From Bacillota bacterium (GTDB lineage Bacteria > Bacillota > Sulfobacillia > Sulfobacillales > Sulfobacillaceae): 64,000 nt of DNA. Position numbers and translations under genes: made by a program. The notes beneath the pieces were generated by a model. It had not been told where the DNA came from and made no database searches. It worked only from the letters and a program-made list of their open reading frames with translations. Below, piece after piece: positions 10,522-19,213 of the stretch. Location of the stretch: assembly GCA_026627385.1 (NCBI GenBank), contig JAPNUR010000015.1, positions 1 to 64,000 on the forward strand. Direction: 5' to 3'. The stretch's first letter is position 1, and each line of letters opens with the position of its first letter.

Positions 10522-11097
10522 GTGTCGTCGATCTTTGTCGCCATTCCCACGCACGATGGACGTGCGGTCGTTCACTCGTTAATCGAGTTAGCGTCGCTCT
10601 CACAACTGTTAGGCGGGGTTCGGGTTGTCACGGGCGAGGGCAGCAATATACCGCGAACCCGCAACCTTCTTATGGATTTAATCCGCCAAGCCACCCCGCC
10701 GCCGCCCAATCCCGCCTGGGTGCTGTGGATTGACTCTGACATTCTCTTGCCGCTGGGTACGGCCAACATAGTCGCCCAATATATTGACACGGCGATCAAG
10801 ACCGAGCGCCCATGGCTCGCCAACTATTTTATGGCTAACGGGCAATCTGTTCTCATGAAAGACCGCACGTTAGTCCAGGCCCGCCATTATACGAGAGAAG
10901 AACTTGAGGCGTTACCCGATTGGGCCGAAATCGGCATGGGCGGATTTGGGTTTGCCTTTTTGCCGATGTCGCTCGATTACGAGTTCCACGCGGATAAAGC
11001 GGGCGAAGACATTCATTTCTGGTTAGACCACCCCCACCTCAAGATTCATTTTGCAAAAGGCATCGCTCTCAAGCACCGTAAGGCGTCGTGGGTTTAG
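10522..11097 (+). CDS. Small GT-A-like glycosyltransferase family protein
   Basis: About 191 aa. The protein opens with a beta strand (SSIFVAIPTHDG), as GT-A glycosyltransferases do, and has WIDSD at about 76-80, a DxD-type metal/nucleotide-sugar motif. A later GED (about 168-170) could supply the catalytic acid, and HRK lies near the C-terminus. No membrane anchor is seen. A GTG start at 10522 follows AGGGGG at a good distance; an ATG at 10483 is possible but poorly placed. Family 2 enzymes are usually longer, so this is a minimal domain. The cell-envelope O-acyltransferase genes just downstream suggest a role in surface polysaccharide or glycan building, which is inference. Confidence 0.65.
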   Translation: MSSIFVAIPTHDGRAVVHSLIELASLSQLLGGVRVVTGEGSNIPRTRNLLMDLIRQATPPPPNPAWVLWIDSDILLPLGTANIVAQYIDTAIKTERPWLANYFMANGQSVLMKDRTLVQARHYTREELEALPDWAEIGMGGFGFAFLPMSLDYEFHADKAGEDIHFWLDHPHLKIHFAKGIALKHRKASWV

Positions 11098-11242
11098 GCG
11101 CATTCGCGAGCAGTGCCGCCGCCAATATCACTTGGGACATCCGCCTCGGCTTTCGACGCCAAGGGAAGCAACCTGTCGGCCGCGACACGTCGCCCCGTGG
11201 TGTGAATCCGCGCGGTAACCACCCGCGGGCTCCGAGCGCGTG

Positions 11243-12076
11243 CTATCCCTTTGGAGGCGGATACTCCTCTTGCAACTGCAGCACCGCTTTGGCTATCAGC
11301 GTCGCGTAATATTTCGCCCCTGCCGGCATCAAGTGCACGTGGTCAGGGTAAAAATCTTGGGGAATCTTTTGGGCTGCCTGATACCAATTGACCAGCACCG
11401 TGTGTGGAGTCGTCGCCGCAACCTGGTCGATGACTTGGTTGACGGGTTGCTCCCACGGAAGCGGATCGGACGTGTTCACCAGCACAAAGCCATGGTGGGG
11501 GCCACACTCGTTCATGAGACTTCTCAGTTGCTGGGGCGTAAAGGGCCCGTTGGTCCCCAGCTCAATCACGACGTATCGGTGAAGTTCTCCCTCCGCCTTT
11601 AACTGAGCAATGACCGGCGGCGTCTCGATTAATTGGCGGCTGACTTTGCCGTCCACAACAATGCCGGGCAACAACTGAACCAGATAAGGCTCGGCATCCA
11701 CCATCACGGAATCGCCAATCGCGGTAACGTCGCTCCCGTTGCCAATGGGGCTGGTGGGTATGGCACCTGGCGGCACCGGCACGGCAGGGGGAATGGAGCT
11801 GGCAGGCGGAGCCGGAGACGACGAACTTGATGGCGGCACGTCCGAGTGTCCGCCCGTTTTCCCAGGGCTAGGCTCCTTGCTCGCCGATGGCGCCACCGTG
11901 TGACTCCGCGACGGCTGCACTGGCGAAGGGGAGGTCGACGGTCCGGTACTGGTCGGGATGTGCGTGGCCGAAGCATCGTAGGGCGGGTACCCAAACACGC
12001 CGGTAAGCCCTGCGACGTCTACCCCTACAATGCCGGCAGCAATGGTTGCCAATAATATGGCTGCGCCCTTGGTCAT
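11243..12076 (-). CDS. Secreted SGNH-type esterase/acyltransferase domain protein
   Basis: A 277-aa protein with one N-terminal membrane segment or uncleaved signal (residues 1-28), a Ser/Pro/Thr-rich linker (about 35-115) and a C-terminal SGNH hydrolase domain. Block I is AIGDSVM (nucleophile Ser at about 142), block III is ELGTNGP, and block V DHVHL supplies the Asp-His pair. The domain matches the extracellular C-terminal half of OatA-type peptidoglycan O-acetyltransferases. Its ATG directly abuts the stop of the upstream acyltransferase gene (TAGATG), so the two are translated together. Likely role: receiving acyl groups from the membrane partner and attaching them to a wall or surface glycan outside the cell. 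Confidence 0.82.
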   Translation of the reverse strand: MTKGAAILLATIAAGIVGVDVAGLTGVFGYPPYDASATHIPTSTGPSTSPSPVQPSRSHTVAPSASKEPSPGKTGGHSDVPPSSSSSPAPPASSIPPAVPVPPGAIPTSPIGNGSDVTAIGDSVMVDAEPYLVQLLPGIVVDGKVSRQLIETPPVIAQLKAEGELHRYVVIELGTNGPFTPQQLRSLMNECGPHHGFVLVNTSDPLPWEQPVNQVIDQVAATTPHTVLVNWYQAAQKIPQDFYPDHVHLMPAGAKYYATLIAKAVLQLQEEYPPPKG

Positions 12077-13213
12077 CTACAGCGCCCTCTCTTCAATAGC
12101 CCCCGCACGGTGACGGCCACGCGGCCGGGTGACAACCCGAATACGACGGATGGGATTTTCGACAAAGTGCCAGGATAGCGCCGACACCGCTAGCGTTGCC
12201 ACCGTGATTACCGTGTCGTAAATAAGGTGATTGCCATGTAGCCGCAGCAGCAAACCGGACGACAACACAATAATCGGGTAATGCCAGAGGTACATTGCGT
12301 AAGAGCGCACGCCAACCCAGCGAAACGGTTTGCTCCCTAAGACCATCGACAGCAAACTGTCGGGAATGGTAAGCGCTTGAACCAAAAACATCGTGCCAAC
12401 GGCAAGCAACACCATGCCCCCACGGTACATGAAGGTTTCATATTCGTTGGTATAGAGCACCATCCATACGAAAAGACCCAGCCCTGCCACTCCCAAGAGG
12501 GTGATGGCGTCCCGCACGGCGTTGGACACTTTCGGCAAATCTGTGCTCGGCCACACAAACGCCAAGGCAGCCCCAATGAGCAAAGCAAACGCCCGCGTGT
12601 CAGTCCCGTAATAGACAAGGTTGGGTACGGTGCCTGGGTGATATAACATCCCCATCAAAAGCGCCGACACCCCCGCAAGAATCAGGGTAATGATGACCCG
12701 CACGACCGGCGAGCGTACCGTCTTGGCAAAAACGATGAGGATTAACGGCCAAATGAGGTAAAACTGTTCTTCGACCGCAAGCGACCACAAATTGGTAAAC
12801 GGCGACGGAATAAAGGATTGAAAATAAGAGACATGGTGGTAAATATACCACCAGTTGCTGACATAGAAGACGGCCGCCAACACGTCGCCAGGCAATGACG
12901 ACAGCAAGTCGCGCTGAAAGAGCGTAATGTAAAACAAGACCAAGGCAAGCATCACATAGAGGGCCGGCAACAACCGTTTCGCACGGCGAAAATAAAAGTC
13001 GCCGAAAAGAATGCGCCCATGATGACGAATTTGGCCGAGGAGCAAGTCGGTAATCAGGTAACCCGATAAGGTAAAAAAGACCCCGACGCCTAATAGTCCA
13101 CCAGGCGCCCAACTGACGCCCAGATGGTAAAACAGGACGGCAAAGACCGCGAGGGCTCGAAGACCGTCTAACCCCGGCATATATACAGCTTTTGATCCTA
13201 GCGGTTTTGGCAT
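12077..13213 (-). CDS. Acyltransferase 3 family membrane protein (OatA N-terminal-like)
   Basis: A 378-aa polytopic membrane protein with about ten hydrophobic segments. The family His lies in VLFYHLG (about 22-28), followed by GVFFTLSGYLIT (about 43-54), both hallmarks of the acyltransferase 3 (AT3/OafB/OatA) family that moves acyl groups across the membrane. OatA proteins carry an SGNH domain on the same chain; here the chain ends after the membrane part and the SGNH domain is the next gene with zero spacing. GAGAGG lies about 12 nt before the ATG. It probably O-acetylates peptidoglycan or a surface polysaccharide, with the glycan target unknown. Confidence 0.88.
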   Translation of the reverse strand: MPKPLGSKAVYMPGLDGLRALAVFAVLFYHLGVSWAPGGLLGVGVFFTLSGYLITDLLLGQIRHHGRILFGDFYFRRAKRLLPALYVMLALVLFYITLFQRDLLSSLPGDVLAAVFYVSNWWYIYHHVSYFQSFIPSPFTNLWSLAVEEQFYLIWPLILIVFAKTVRSPVVRVIITLILAGVSALLMGMLYHPGTVPNLVYYGTDTRAFALLIGAALAFVWPSTDLPKVSNAVRDAITLLGVAGLGLFVWMVLYTNEYETFMYRGGMVLLAVGTMFLVQALTIPDSLLSMVLGSKPFRWVGVRSYAMYLWHYPIIVLSSGLLLRLHGNHLIYDTVITVATLAVSALSWHFVENPIRRIRVVTRPRGRHRAGAIEERAL

Positions 13214-13667
13214 GAGAATTGTCGACCTCTCTGCAGTGATGCCTACGATTTATTGGATTCTCTATTGACAACGATGGCCCGTGCTGGACGGTTACACCTT
13301 GGACACAGTAAAATTACGCCACGAGCAGGGATATGCCAATGTTTTCGCAACATCTGGGTTTATGCCCGTCTGCCGTCCGTGTTGATGATGCCCCCCCAAC
13401 GACACTGCGCCTCCGGCGGGATCCCCGGTTTGGCAACCGGCAAACGCCGATCACGTTGTGCCGCCTGACCCGCCGCCGTCGATGACTCCGACTCATTTTA
13501 TCACGCAGCTGGCCAAGGAAGCGTCGCACTTTTTTCCCAGAAAATCGCGAGATCGGCCCCCCCTATTGGAATAGATGGCGTGAACCGTCAAAAGTCCTCG
13601 CGATATCACACGGCCTCCTTTTAGCGAATCCGTGGAACACACCCGGTTTCCCGGGAGGCAAAACAGA
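13214..13667. other. Gap upstream of the acyltransferase pair
   Basis: About 450 bases lying 5' of the acyltransferase pair and 3' of the beta-propeller gene. Its short frames are not convincing. Only the terminator listed at 13668 was recognised, with a small GC hairpin (CCCGG/CCGGG near 13652-13665) beside it. Confidence 0.35.
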
Positions 13668-13690
13668 CGGGCGGCAGGTTATGCCGCCCG
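13668..13690 (-). terminator. Intrinsic terminator of the beta-propeller gene
   Basis: CGGGCGGCA (13668-13676) and TGCCGCCCG (13682-13690) form a perfect 9-bp stem with a 5-nt loop, 25 bases past the stop codon. Read leftward it is followed by TCTGTTTTGCC, a U-rich tail. Confidence 0.8.
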
Positions 13691-13714
13691 AGCTGCTCAC
13701 TCCGGGTCAATCGA

Positions 13715-15646
13715 TCAGAGTTGATTTTCGCCCACCATCGCCAGCGTGGGATGGCGGGTGGCAGTGCCGGTGTTGGCAACCCACCACAAATCGGCACCGC
13801 TAATGGTCACCCCAAAGGTGTTGGGCGGAAGAATCGATGCAGGCACGTGGACCCAGCGGCTGGATCCGGGCTTTAGAATAAACCAAGCGGGCTCCGTTTG
13901 GTTCTGTATCGCCGCCTGTTCAATCACCGTGCCGTTCGTAAACATCCCTAAGACCTGGCTCCCGGGCAACGCGCCGGGGATTGGCGGCAGTGCCACGTAT
14001 GTCCACGTTTTGCCCCCATTGTGCGTCACTTGCAGCGGATACTCCCCTTGCGGCTCCATTAAGAGCGCCTCGTGCGCGGAAATGCGGGCCAATGTGGTCG
14101 TTCCCGTCATATTGGTCAAGGAGGCTGAGGTGCCCCAATGTCCCCGGGCATTGCGCCGCAAAAGCGTTTCCGTATTGCCAGGACCCATTTGGCCGAAATT
14201 GCCATTGGCCATGGGACCGAACAGCAAGGAGGACGCTAACGTAGACGGCAGGTTCTCATCCACCGTCGTCCAAGACCGTCCGCCGTTCGCCGTCACTTCG
14301 CCTACCCACTGTTGCCCATGGGCAAAATACGCAATCACCGTCGATCCCACGGTGGTGTAGCCGCCAAAGGCCCCCACGGTATACCCTGACGGAATCGGCA
14401 CGACGTGCCATGTTTTTCCATAATTGGTCGAATAGTACGGCGTGTTGTAGACCGGGGGGACGGATCGGTACGCAGCCTTGGCAGCTGACACCGCGATAAA
14501 GAGGCTCCCGGGATATCCTTTGACCAACGTAATGGAAGAGGCAGAGGGGGCATATCCGCCGTTATAGACAGCAGGATAACCCGTGGTTGTCGAGAGTGCC
14601 GCTATGGGCTTCAGGGACACGGATCGCCACACGTTGTGCGAGCGCATCCAGAGGACCCCTGGGAGTGTCGCGACCGCCACCGTCGGCCCATTCGCCGTCA
14701 CCGGGCTCGGCAGGCCAAATGAGGCGGTGCCTTGGTTCGTCACCACGGATAGCGGCCGAAAGCGTCCTAACGAGGCCCAGGTGGCGGGGGAAAGAATCGT
14801 AAAGGGGGTCGGCGCTAACGGCGTGATGGACGCATCGCTGCGCGTGAAGACATAGCTCAACGCGAGGAAATTTTTTCCCACCCTCAGACTGCCCAGGGGG
14901 TTGACGTTAGGCGGCACCTGAAAGGTTCCGGCGATGCTTCCCGTCAGCGATTGCCTCAACTGCACAACCGACGTGGCGGGACTGGCGTGGTCCTTCGGGT
15001 TCCACACCAGCTGGTAGCCAAACGGTTGGCCAATAATGGTGGTCAAGGGCGCCCAACCGGTCACATGAATAAGGGTGCCAGGGGCGCCGCGATCCGGCGA
15101 AAAGTGAAGAAATGGCGCCTTTCTTACGGTCTTGATGGGACCCGTTAACGTAAACGTGCCACTGGCCTCAGCGGGTCCCAAAGCGCAGCCCATCACAATC
15201 GGCCCCACGCAAGTCACGGTCACGGCGTACCGGCCCGGCGTCAAGGGATGTTCGCCGTGAAGTGTGAGCCACGGAACCGTCGGCACGCGAAACGTCATGG
15301 TGTATTCCCCAGGGTGCGCCGCCGACCAGGTTAACGCGGCTCCCTCGATGTCAAGGCCTTGGTTAAGGCCCCCAAACTGAATGTTTCCCACCGGAGGAAG
15401 CTTTTGCCGCTGGGCCTCGGTCATGGTTTTGACGGCAGGCACGTAGCCCTCGACGGTTACGCGCGTGCCGGGCGGTCCCGATGCGGGCGACAATACCAGC
15501 GTCTTCGAAGACAGCGGCTGGGCTAGCGCCAATTTCACCACCTTCGTGAAGGCCTCTCTTCTCGGCGCCACAGTCGCGCCAGGATGGCTCGCGCCACTTA
15601 ACGCGGCAAGAACTCCTGCGGCGAATAGAGCTACGGTACGTGACAT
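13715..15646 (-). CDS. Secreted Asp-box beta-propeller protein with Ig-like N-terminal domains
   Basis: A 643-aa exported protein. Residues 1-25 are a signal peptide. Two IPT/Ig-like segments follow, each opening with the same phrase (LSPASGPPGTRVTVEGY near 52 and FSPDRGAPGTLIHVTGW near 200). The C-terminal half carries repeats around NYGKTW, NGGRSW and NGGKTW, matching the Asp-box/BNR signature of sialidase-like beta-propellers. No sialidase catalytic set is evident, so a structural or binding role on the cell surface is more likely than glycosidase activity. GAGGAG precedes the ATG by 8 nt. It is monocistronic, with its own terminator and a long leader that can fold (see 15673-15832). Confidence 0.75.
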   Translation of the reverse strand: MSRTVALFAAGVLAALSGASHPGATVAPRREAFTKVVKLALAQPLSSKTLVLSPASGPPGTRVTVEGYVPAVKTMTEAQRQKLPPVGNIQFGGLNQGLDIEGAALTWSAAHPGEYTMTFRVPTVPWLTLHGEHPLTPGRYAVTVTCVGPIVMGCALGPAEASGTFTLTGPIKTVRKAPFLHFSPDRGAPGTLIHVTGWAPLTTIIGQPFGYQLVWNPKDHASPATSVVQLRQSLTGSIAGTFQVPPNVNPLGSLRVGKNFLALSYVFTRSDASITPLAPTPFTILSPATWASLGRFRPLSVVTNQGTASFGLPSPVTANGPTVAVATLPGVLWMRSHNVWRSVSLKPIAALSTTTGYPAVYNGGYAPSASSITLVKGYPGSLFIAVSAAKAAYRSVPPVYNTPYYSTNYGKTWHVVPIPSGYTVGAFGGYTTVGSTVIAYFAHGQQWVGEVTANGGRSWTTVDENLPSTLASSLLFGPMANGNFGQMGPGNTETLLRRNARGHWGTSASLTNMTGTTTLARISAHEALLMEPQGEYPLQVTHNGGKTWTYVALPPIPGALPGSQVLGMFTNGTVIEQAAIQNQTEPAWFILKPGSSRWVHVPASILPPNTFGVTISGADLWWVANTGTATRHPTLAMVGENQL

Positions 15647-15672
15647 AAATTGAGCTCCTCATGGGTCAGTCT

Positions 15673-15712
15673 CAGTGGTCGCTCATACGGGTAAGGGTGC
15701 GACGAACCACTG
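15673..15712 (-). other. Leader hairpin next to the beta-propeller gene start
   Basis: ACCACTG/CAGTGGT arms (15706-15712 and 15673-15679) with three further GCG/CGC pairs form a stem-loop ending 27 bases before the ATG at 15646. It may affect translation or RNA stability. Confidence 0.4.
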
Positions 15713-15753
15713 GTTATCGTCGAACCCGCTTATTCTTCATACCGCACTGGATA

Positions 15754-15832
15754 GGAGGGAATCGGGGACCCCCAACCGATCACCGTAAGGGTGGCCCTTC
15801 CGATGGTCTTTGACGTTTCGGCCTTACCTCCC
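15754..15832 (-). ncRNA. Candidate structured 5' leader (unknown class)
   Basis: Read leftward, four nested or adjacent helices can form. An outer GGGAG/CTCCC-type stem joins 15832-15828 with 15758-15754. GTAAGG (15827-15822) pairs with CCTTAC (15790-15785), CCGA (15821-15818) with TCGG (15803-15800), and ATCGG (15780-15776) with CCGAT (15765-15761). The compact multi-branch arrangement sits about 110 bases upstream of a monocistronic surface-protein gene. I could not match it to a known riboswitch consensus; key cyclic-di-GMP, TPP, SAM and cobalamin elements are absent. Folding by chance in GC-rich DNA remains possible. Confidence 0.35.
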
Positions 15833-16323
15833 ACCAAAGCCACGGCTTTTATCACACCGCCTTTCACTCTAGCACAGACCCTAATCCCATAACGCCGTTC
15901 GTCTTTACGAGGTCACGTACACGACAATGCAACAACGGCGAGGACCATACTCCTCGTGCTTACCGGCACACTAGCCTTGAAAGGCCTCAAGCCATTGGTT
16001 ACGCGGCCGGCGGCATCATCCCCGCTATATGCGCTCAGGACCAATTCCCGTAAACGTGGGGTTCGGCCGATTCTCCCCGGTCCAGAGGAGCAAGACGGCT
16101 CTACGGCTATGAAATATTGTCGCTTGTGTTCGACGTTTTCACCTGGGAGCCCCTTTTCGCGCGGCGCTATAAGCACAGCCGTTATCCATTCGATCAGGTT
16201 TATATGGTCAAACGACGGTCTGTCGTTCACCTAACGGCTACTGACCGAGGGCTTCTCGCATTAAAAACTGGGGCCCTCTGGCCGTCAGCAATCCCCGGTC
16301 TGCTACCCTATACTGTAGTCACA

Positions 16324-16341
16324 AAAGAATCCAAAGAATCC
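16324..16341 (+). repeat. 9-bp tandem repeat before a ribosome binding site
   Basis: AAAGAATCC occurs twice in tandem (16324-16332, 16333-16341). A third, diverged copy AAAGGAGTG is the ribosome binding site of the next gene. TATACT near 16311 could be the -10 box. Confidence 0.5.
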
Positions 16342-16358
16342 AAAGGAGTGGATTGACG

Positions 16359-16832
16359 ATGACACACGCACCACGCATGGTCCCAGAAACTTCCGCCTCG
16401 ACCCGCGTGCTGGGAACGGCGCATCCCGGCCTGAGCCTACTGCGGTTATCCATGACATTCTTCGCCTTGGTCGACGTGGCGGCACACTTATTCGCGAGTC
16501 CAGGGTCCACCCCCATTGTCTCGTACTGGATCGATATTGAAACCGCTACGTACGGCATCATTGGGGTGGTTTACCTCTTGGGTCTCCGCCGCTATTATCT
16601 CTTACCCATTCTCTTTACCGCGTACAACATGTTCATGTATTTCCTGACGGGATTCGTCGCACTGCCGTTCGGGATTGATCCCAAACCGCTCGTGGGTCAC
16701 CTGCAGTTTGCTTCGTATTCGTTTGGCCGCGGAATGTCGTTGGCCGGATGGCTGTATCTATTGATTGTCGGGATTATTATGCTGAAGAAGGATCCCGGCT
16801 CTAAGCTCAACCAGCTTCTCGACGAGAATTAA
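16359..16832 (+). CDS. Small integral membrane protein, function unknown
   Basis: A 157-aa protein with about four hydrophobic segments (roughly 27-47, 60-75, 80-105, 128-145), a hydrophilic N-terminus and a charged C-terminal tail ending near LLDEN. I do not recognise the family. AAAGGAG lies about 10 nt before the ATG at 16359; a TTG six bases upstream is an alternative start. It is flanked by non-coding DNA on both sides, so it is probably a single-gene unit. Codon use and hydrophobic pattern support a real gene. Confidence 0.7.
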   Translation: MTHAPRMVPETSASTRVLGTAHPGLSLLRLSMTFFALVDVAAHLFASPGSTPIVSYWIDIETATYGIIGVVYLLGLRRYYLLPILFTAYNMFMYFLTGFVALPFGIDPKPLVGHLQFASYSFGRGMSLAGWLYLLIVGIIMLKKDPGSKLNQLLDEN

Positions 16833-18161
16833 GCGCCGGCAAATCCCATCCGAACTCATAAGTCGCGCTTAACAACCTATACCATGAATGTACCCGGTTT
16901 CGCGGCCAGTGGGGACGCGAAACCCATTTTTTGTCCACCGTGAGGCCCGTTTCCCGGTGCGGTGGCACTGTTGACGCATCACCGCGGGTCACGCGACCTG
17001 GGGCGGATATTGCAGTCACAACTCGCCGGTCAGCTTGCAGCTGGCCGACCGCGACAAGATAGCGGCGCGGCAACTGGCAACGGCTTATCGGCATAGGGCG
17101 GGCGAACCTCCTCTATTGACCCGCTAATCGTCTACACAAATTCCGCTTGCATCCGTTCGCCGGCGCGTTGAAGGCGGCGTTAAGCGCGGGCTTGCGGACA
17201 ACAGCTCGCCGCCGAAGACGTCCAGCGATGTGGCGCCGCTGAATCTTTCTGAGATTCCTCGCACCTTCCTTGGCAAATGGCCGGTGATTAAGGGCCCCGC
17301 TACAGGCGCGCCACCGTCTTTCGTGCGATGCGATCCCCCTCTTGGGGCAACACCGCGGTGATTTTGGGGCTGCTCTACCGCCGTTGATGGGCCCCCAAAA
17401 GCTACTGACTGCACACCGTCTGCAAGGGTCGCCGCCGCCACTGACAGGCACCGCGCCACGAGACGTGTCAGGCGTTGGCCCATCTTCGTGATCCGGAAGG
17501 TGGAGCGGTGCTCGTGAATGAACGCCTTGGCCGCCAGGAAAGATTTGTTGAGGCCATCGCAGCCGACCACGACTACGAACCGCATGTGCCGTCGCTATCT
17601 TCGATGACGCTGCAGAGAACCCATGGGATCAGATTCGTGGGGGACGTAGCTTGGCGGTCCTACGTCTCCGCGAGATCCGCACCTCTCAGACGGTGCTCCG
17701 CACATTACGCCGGAGCACCTCACACCTGAGTCTCGGGCACTCTCCAACCCGGTGCCTCCGGTAATGCTCCATCACGCCAGGACGGTGGTGCACGTTCCGC
17801 CACGCCTGAAGCCGCCTGATCCGCTCAACTGCTTGAAAAAGGAGGCCCGGTTCCGGTTTCCCTTGGCAGACCCTGGGGATCACTCAGCCCGTAAGGGGCT
17901 GGTAACGCTTCTGTTGCGCAAGATCTCTCCTCGCCCATGTTCAAAAAGCTTGACGGTCTGCAGCACGGCTCGCACGACTCCGAGCTTACGTTTAACCACG
18001 GACCACAGAGCCTGGCGCTGGCGACGCACCCTAGGGTGTCTTGACTTTCCGCACGACACCGCCCGTGCCCCGAAGGCTCAGAGCTCCTGTCGATTGCAGG
18101 GAATAAGGCTGGTCAACCTCTGAAGCTCTTCAGGCCGGGACGGTTGATTCGATTGCTTAGG
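16833..18161. other. 1.3-kb non-coding gap, possible decayed gene
   Basis: No frame with a credible start and family was found. A leftward frame at about 17880-18077 has protein-like stretches (RRQRQALWSVVKRKLG) and then a stop, as a fragment of an old coding region or transposase would, but it is too short to assign. No terminal inverted repeats were found. Confidence 0.35.
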
Positions 18162-19052
18162 CTATTTTCCAGGCACCAGCAAACGACGCCGGTATTGCCG
18201 AATGGCCCAATCTAAAGCGCCATAGACGCCGGACAAGGGGCCTAGCCGCGGCAAGACGAGATACTCGTCAATGGCGGTGATGGGCTGGGGCACGTGATAG
18301 CCGTTCAGCCGTTGGATGACATTCTCGCGCACTAACCCTAGCAATCGCGGCTGCCGCATAATCCCTCCGCCCAGGATCATGCGTTCCGGGTACAGGGTGT
18401 AAATAAAATTCACCACACCGTCGGCGAGATAATGGGCTTCGATGGGCCAGGCCTCGTGATCCACCGGCAATTGATCACCCGGAACCCCCCAGCGCTCGCG
18501 GATCGCCGTGCCCGACGCCAGCCCTTCCAAACAATCTGTGTGAGAAGGGCACGCCCCCTGAAACGTGTCATTTGGCGCGCGCCGGACGGCAATATGGCCC
18601 ATTTCCGGATGGGCGACGCCACTAAAGATTTCACCGTGGAAGAACAACGCCGCGCCAATACCCGTACCCACGGTGATATAGAGACAAGACTCAAGGTGTC
18701 CATGACCCCCGCGCATGACCTCGCCCAGCGCGGCCGCACCCACATCCGTCAGCACAAACGTCGGCACGCCCAGTTCTTGTGCCAAGGTGCGGCAAATATT
18801 GGTCCCTCGCCACTCCAGCTTGGGCGTCGAGGTCAGCATGCCAAACGTCGGAGAACCCTTGGCCAAATCGACGGGACCAAAAGAACCCACCCCCAACGCC
18901 TGAAGGTCATACGCTCGAAAATAATCCGCTACGAGTGGCAGCGTCTCTCCCGGCGCCCGCGTGGGCAACTCCCGCACATCGACCAATTCACCCTCTTCGG
19001 TGCCGACGGCACAAACAAACTTTGTCCCCCCTGCCTCGACTGCCCCAAACAT
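18162..19052 (-). CDS. ROK family sugar kinase (fructokinase-like)
   Basis: A 296-aa ATP-dependent hexose kinase of the ROK family (usually 290-310 aa). EAGGTKF at residues 6-12 is the phosphate-binding loop of the fructokinase subgroup, TVGTGIGAA is the second phosphate motif, and HPEMGH with the nearby Cys/His cluster (ACPSHTDCLEG) is the zinc site. It probably phosphorylates fructose or a related ketose produced by the dehydrogenases of this operon. AGGAG lies 9 nt before the ATG. It is the last gene of the LacI-led operon, 161 bases after the iron alcohol dehydrogenase. Confidence 0.88.
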   Translation of the reverse strand: MFGAVEAGGTKFVCAVGTEEGELVDVRELPTRAPGETLPLVADYFRAYDLQALGVGSFGPVDLAKGSPTFGMLTSTPKLEWRGTNICRTLAQELGVPTFVLTDVGAAALGEVMRGGHGHLESCLYITVGTGIGAALFFHGEIFSGVAHPEMGHIAVRRAPNDTFQGACPSHTDCLEGLASGTAIRERWGVPGDQLPVDHEAWPIEAHYLADGVVNFIYTLYPERMILGGGIMRQPRLLGLVRENVIQRLNGYHVPQPITAIDEYLVLPRLGPLSGVYGALDWAIRQYRRRLLVPGK

Positions 19053-19213
19053 CCCGTCACGCTCCTGCCATAGGGAAACTCAGACTAGGCGCCAGCCCTC
19101 ACCGAAACCGCCGTAGCCCACCCGCCTAGCGGATCTCGAGAATCAAACCGGAGCCACTACCATTATGCCAAAACCCGGGCCATTGGGTGTTTACCATCGC
19201 GCAATCTGCTCCG

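Noticed and set aside
15754-15900. Known riboswitch (cyclic-di-GMP, TPP, SAM, cobalamin) in the leader of the beta-propeller gene
   Set aside because: Some short strings resemble conserved parts, but the required consensus blocks are missing or on the wrong strand; kept only as an unclassified structured leader.
17124-17585. 153-codon leftward frame in the 16.8-18.2 kb gap
   Set aside because: Only the first 60 residues look slightly protein-like, the remainder is Arg/Gly/Ser noise, and no transposase motif or terminal repeats were found.
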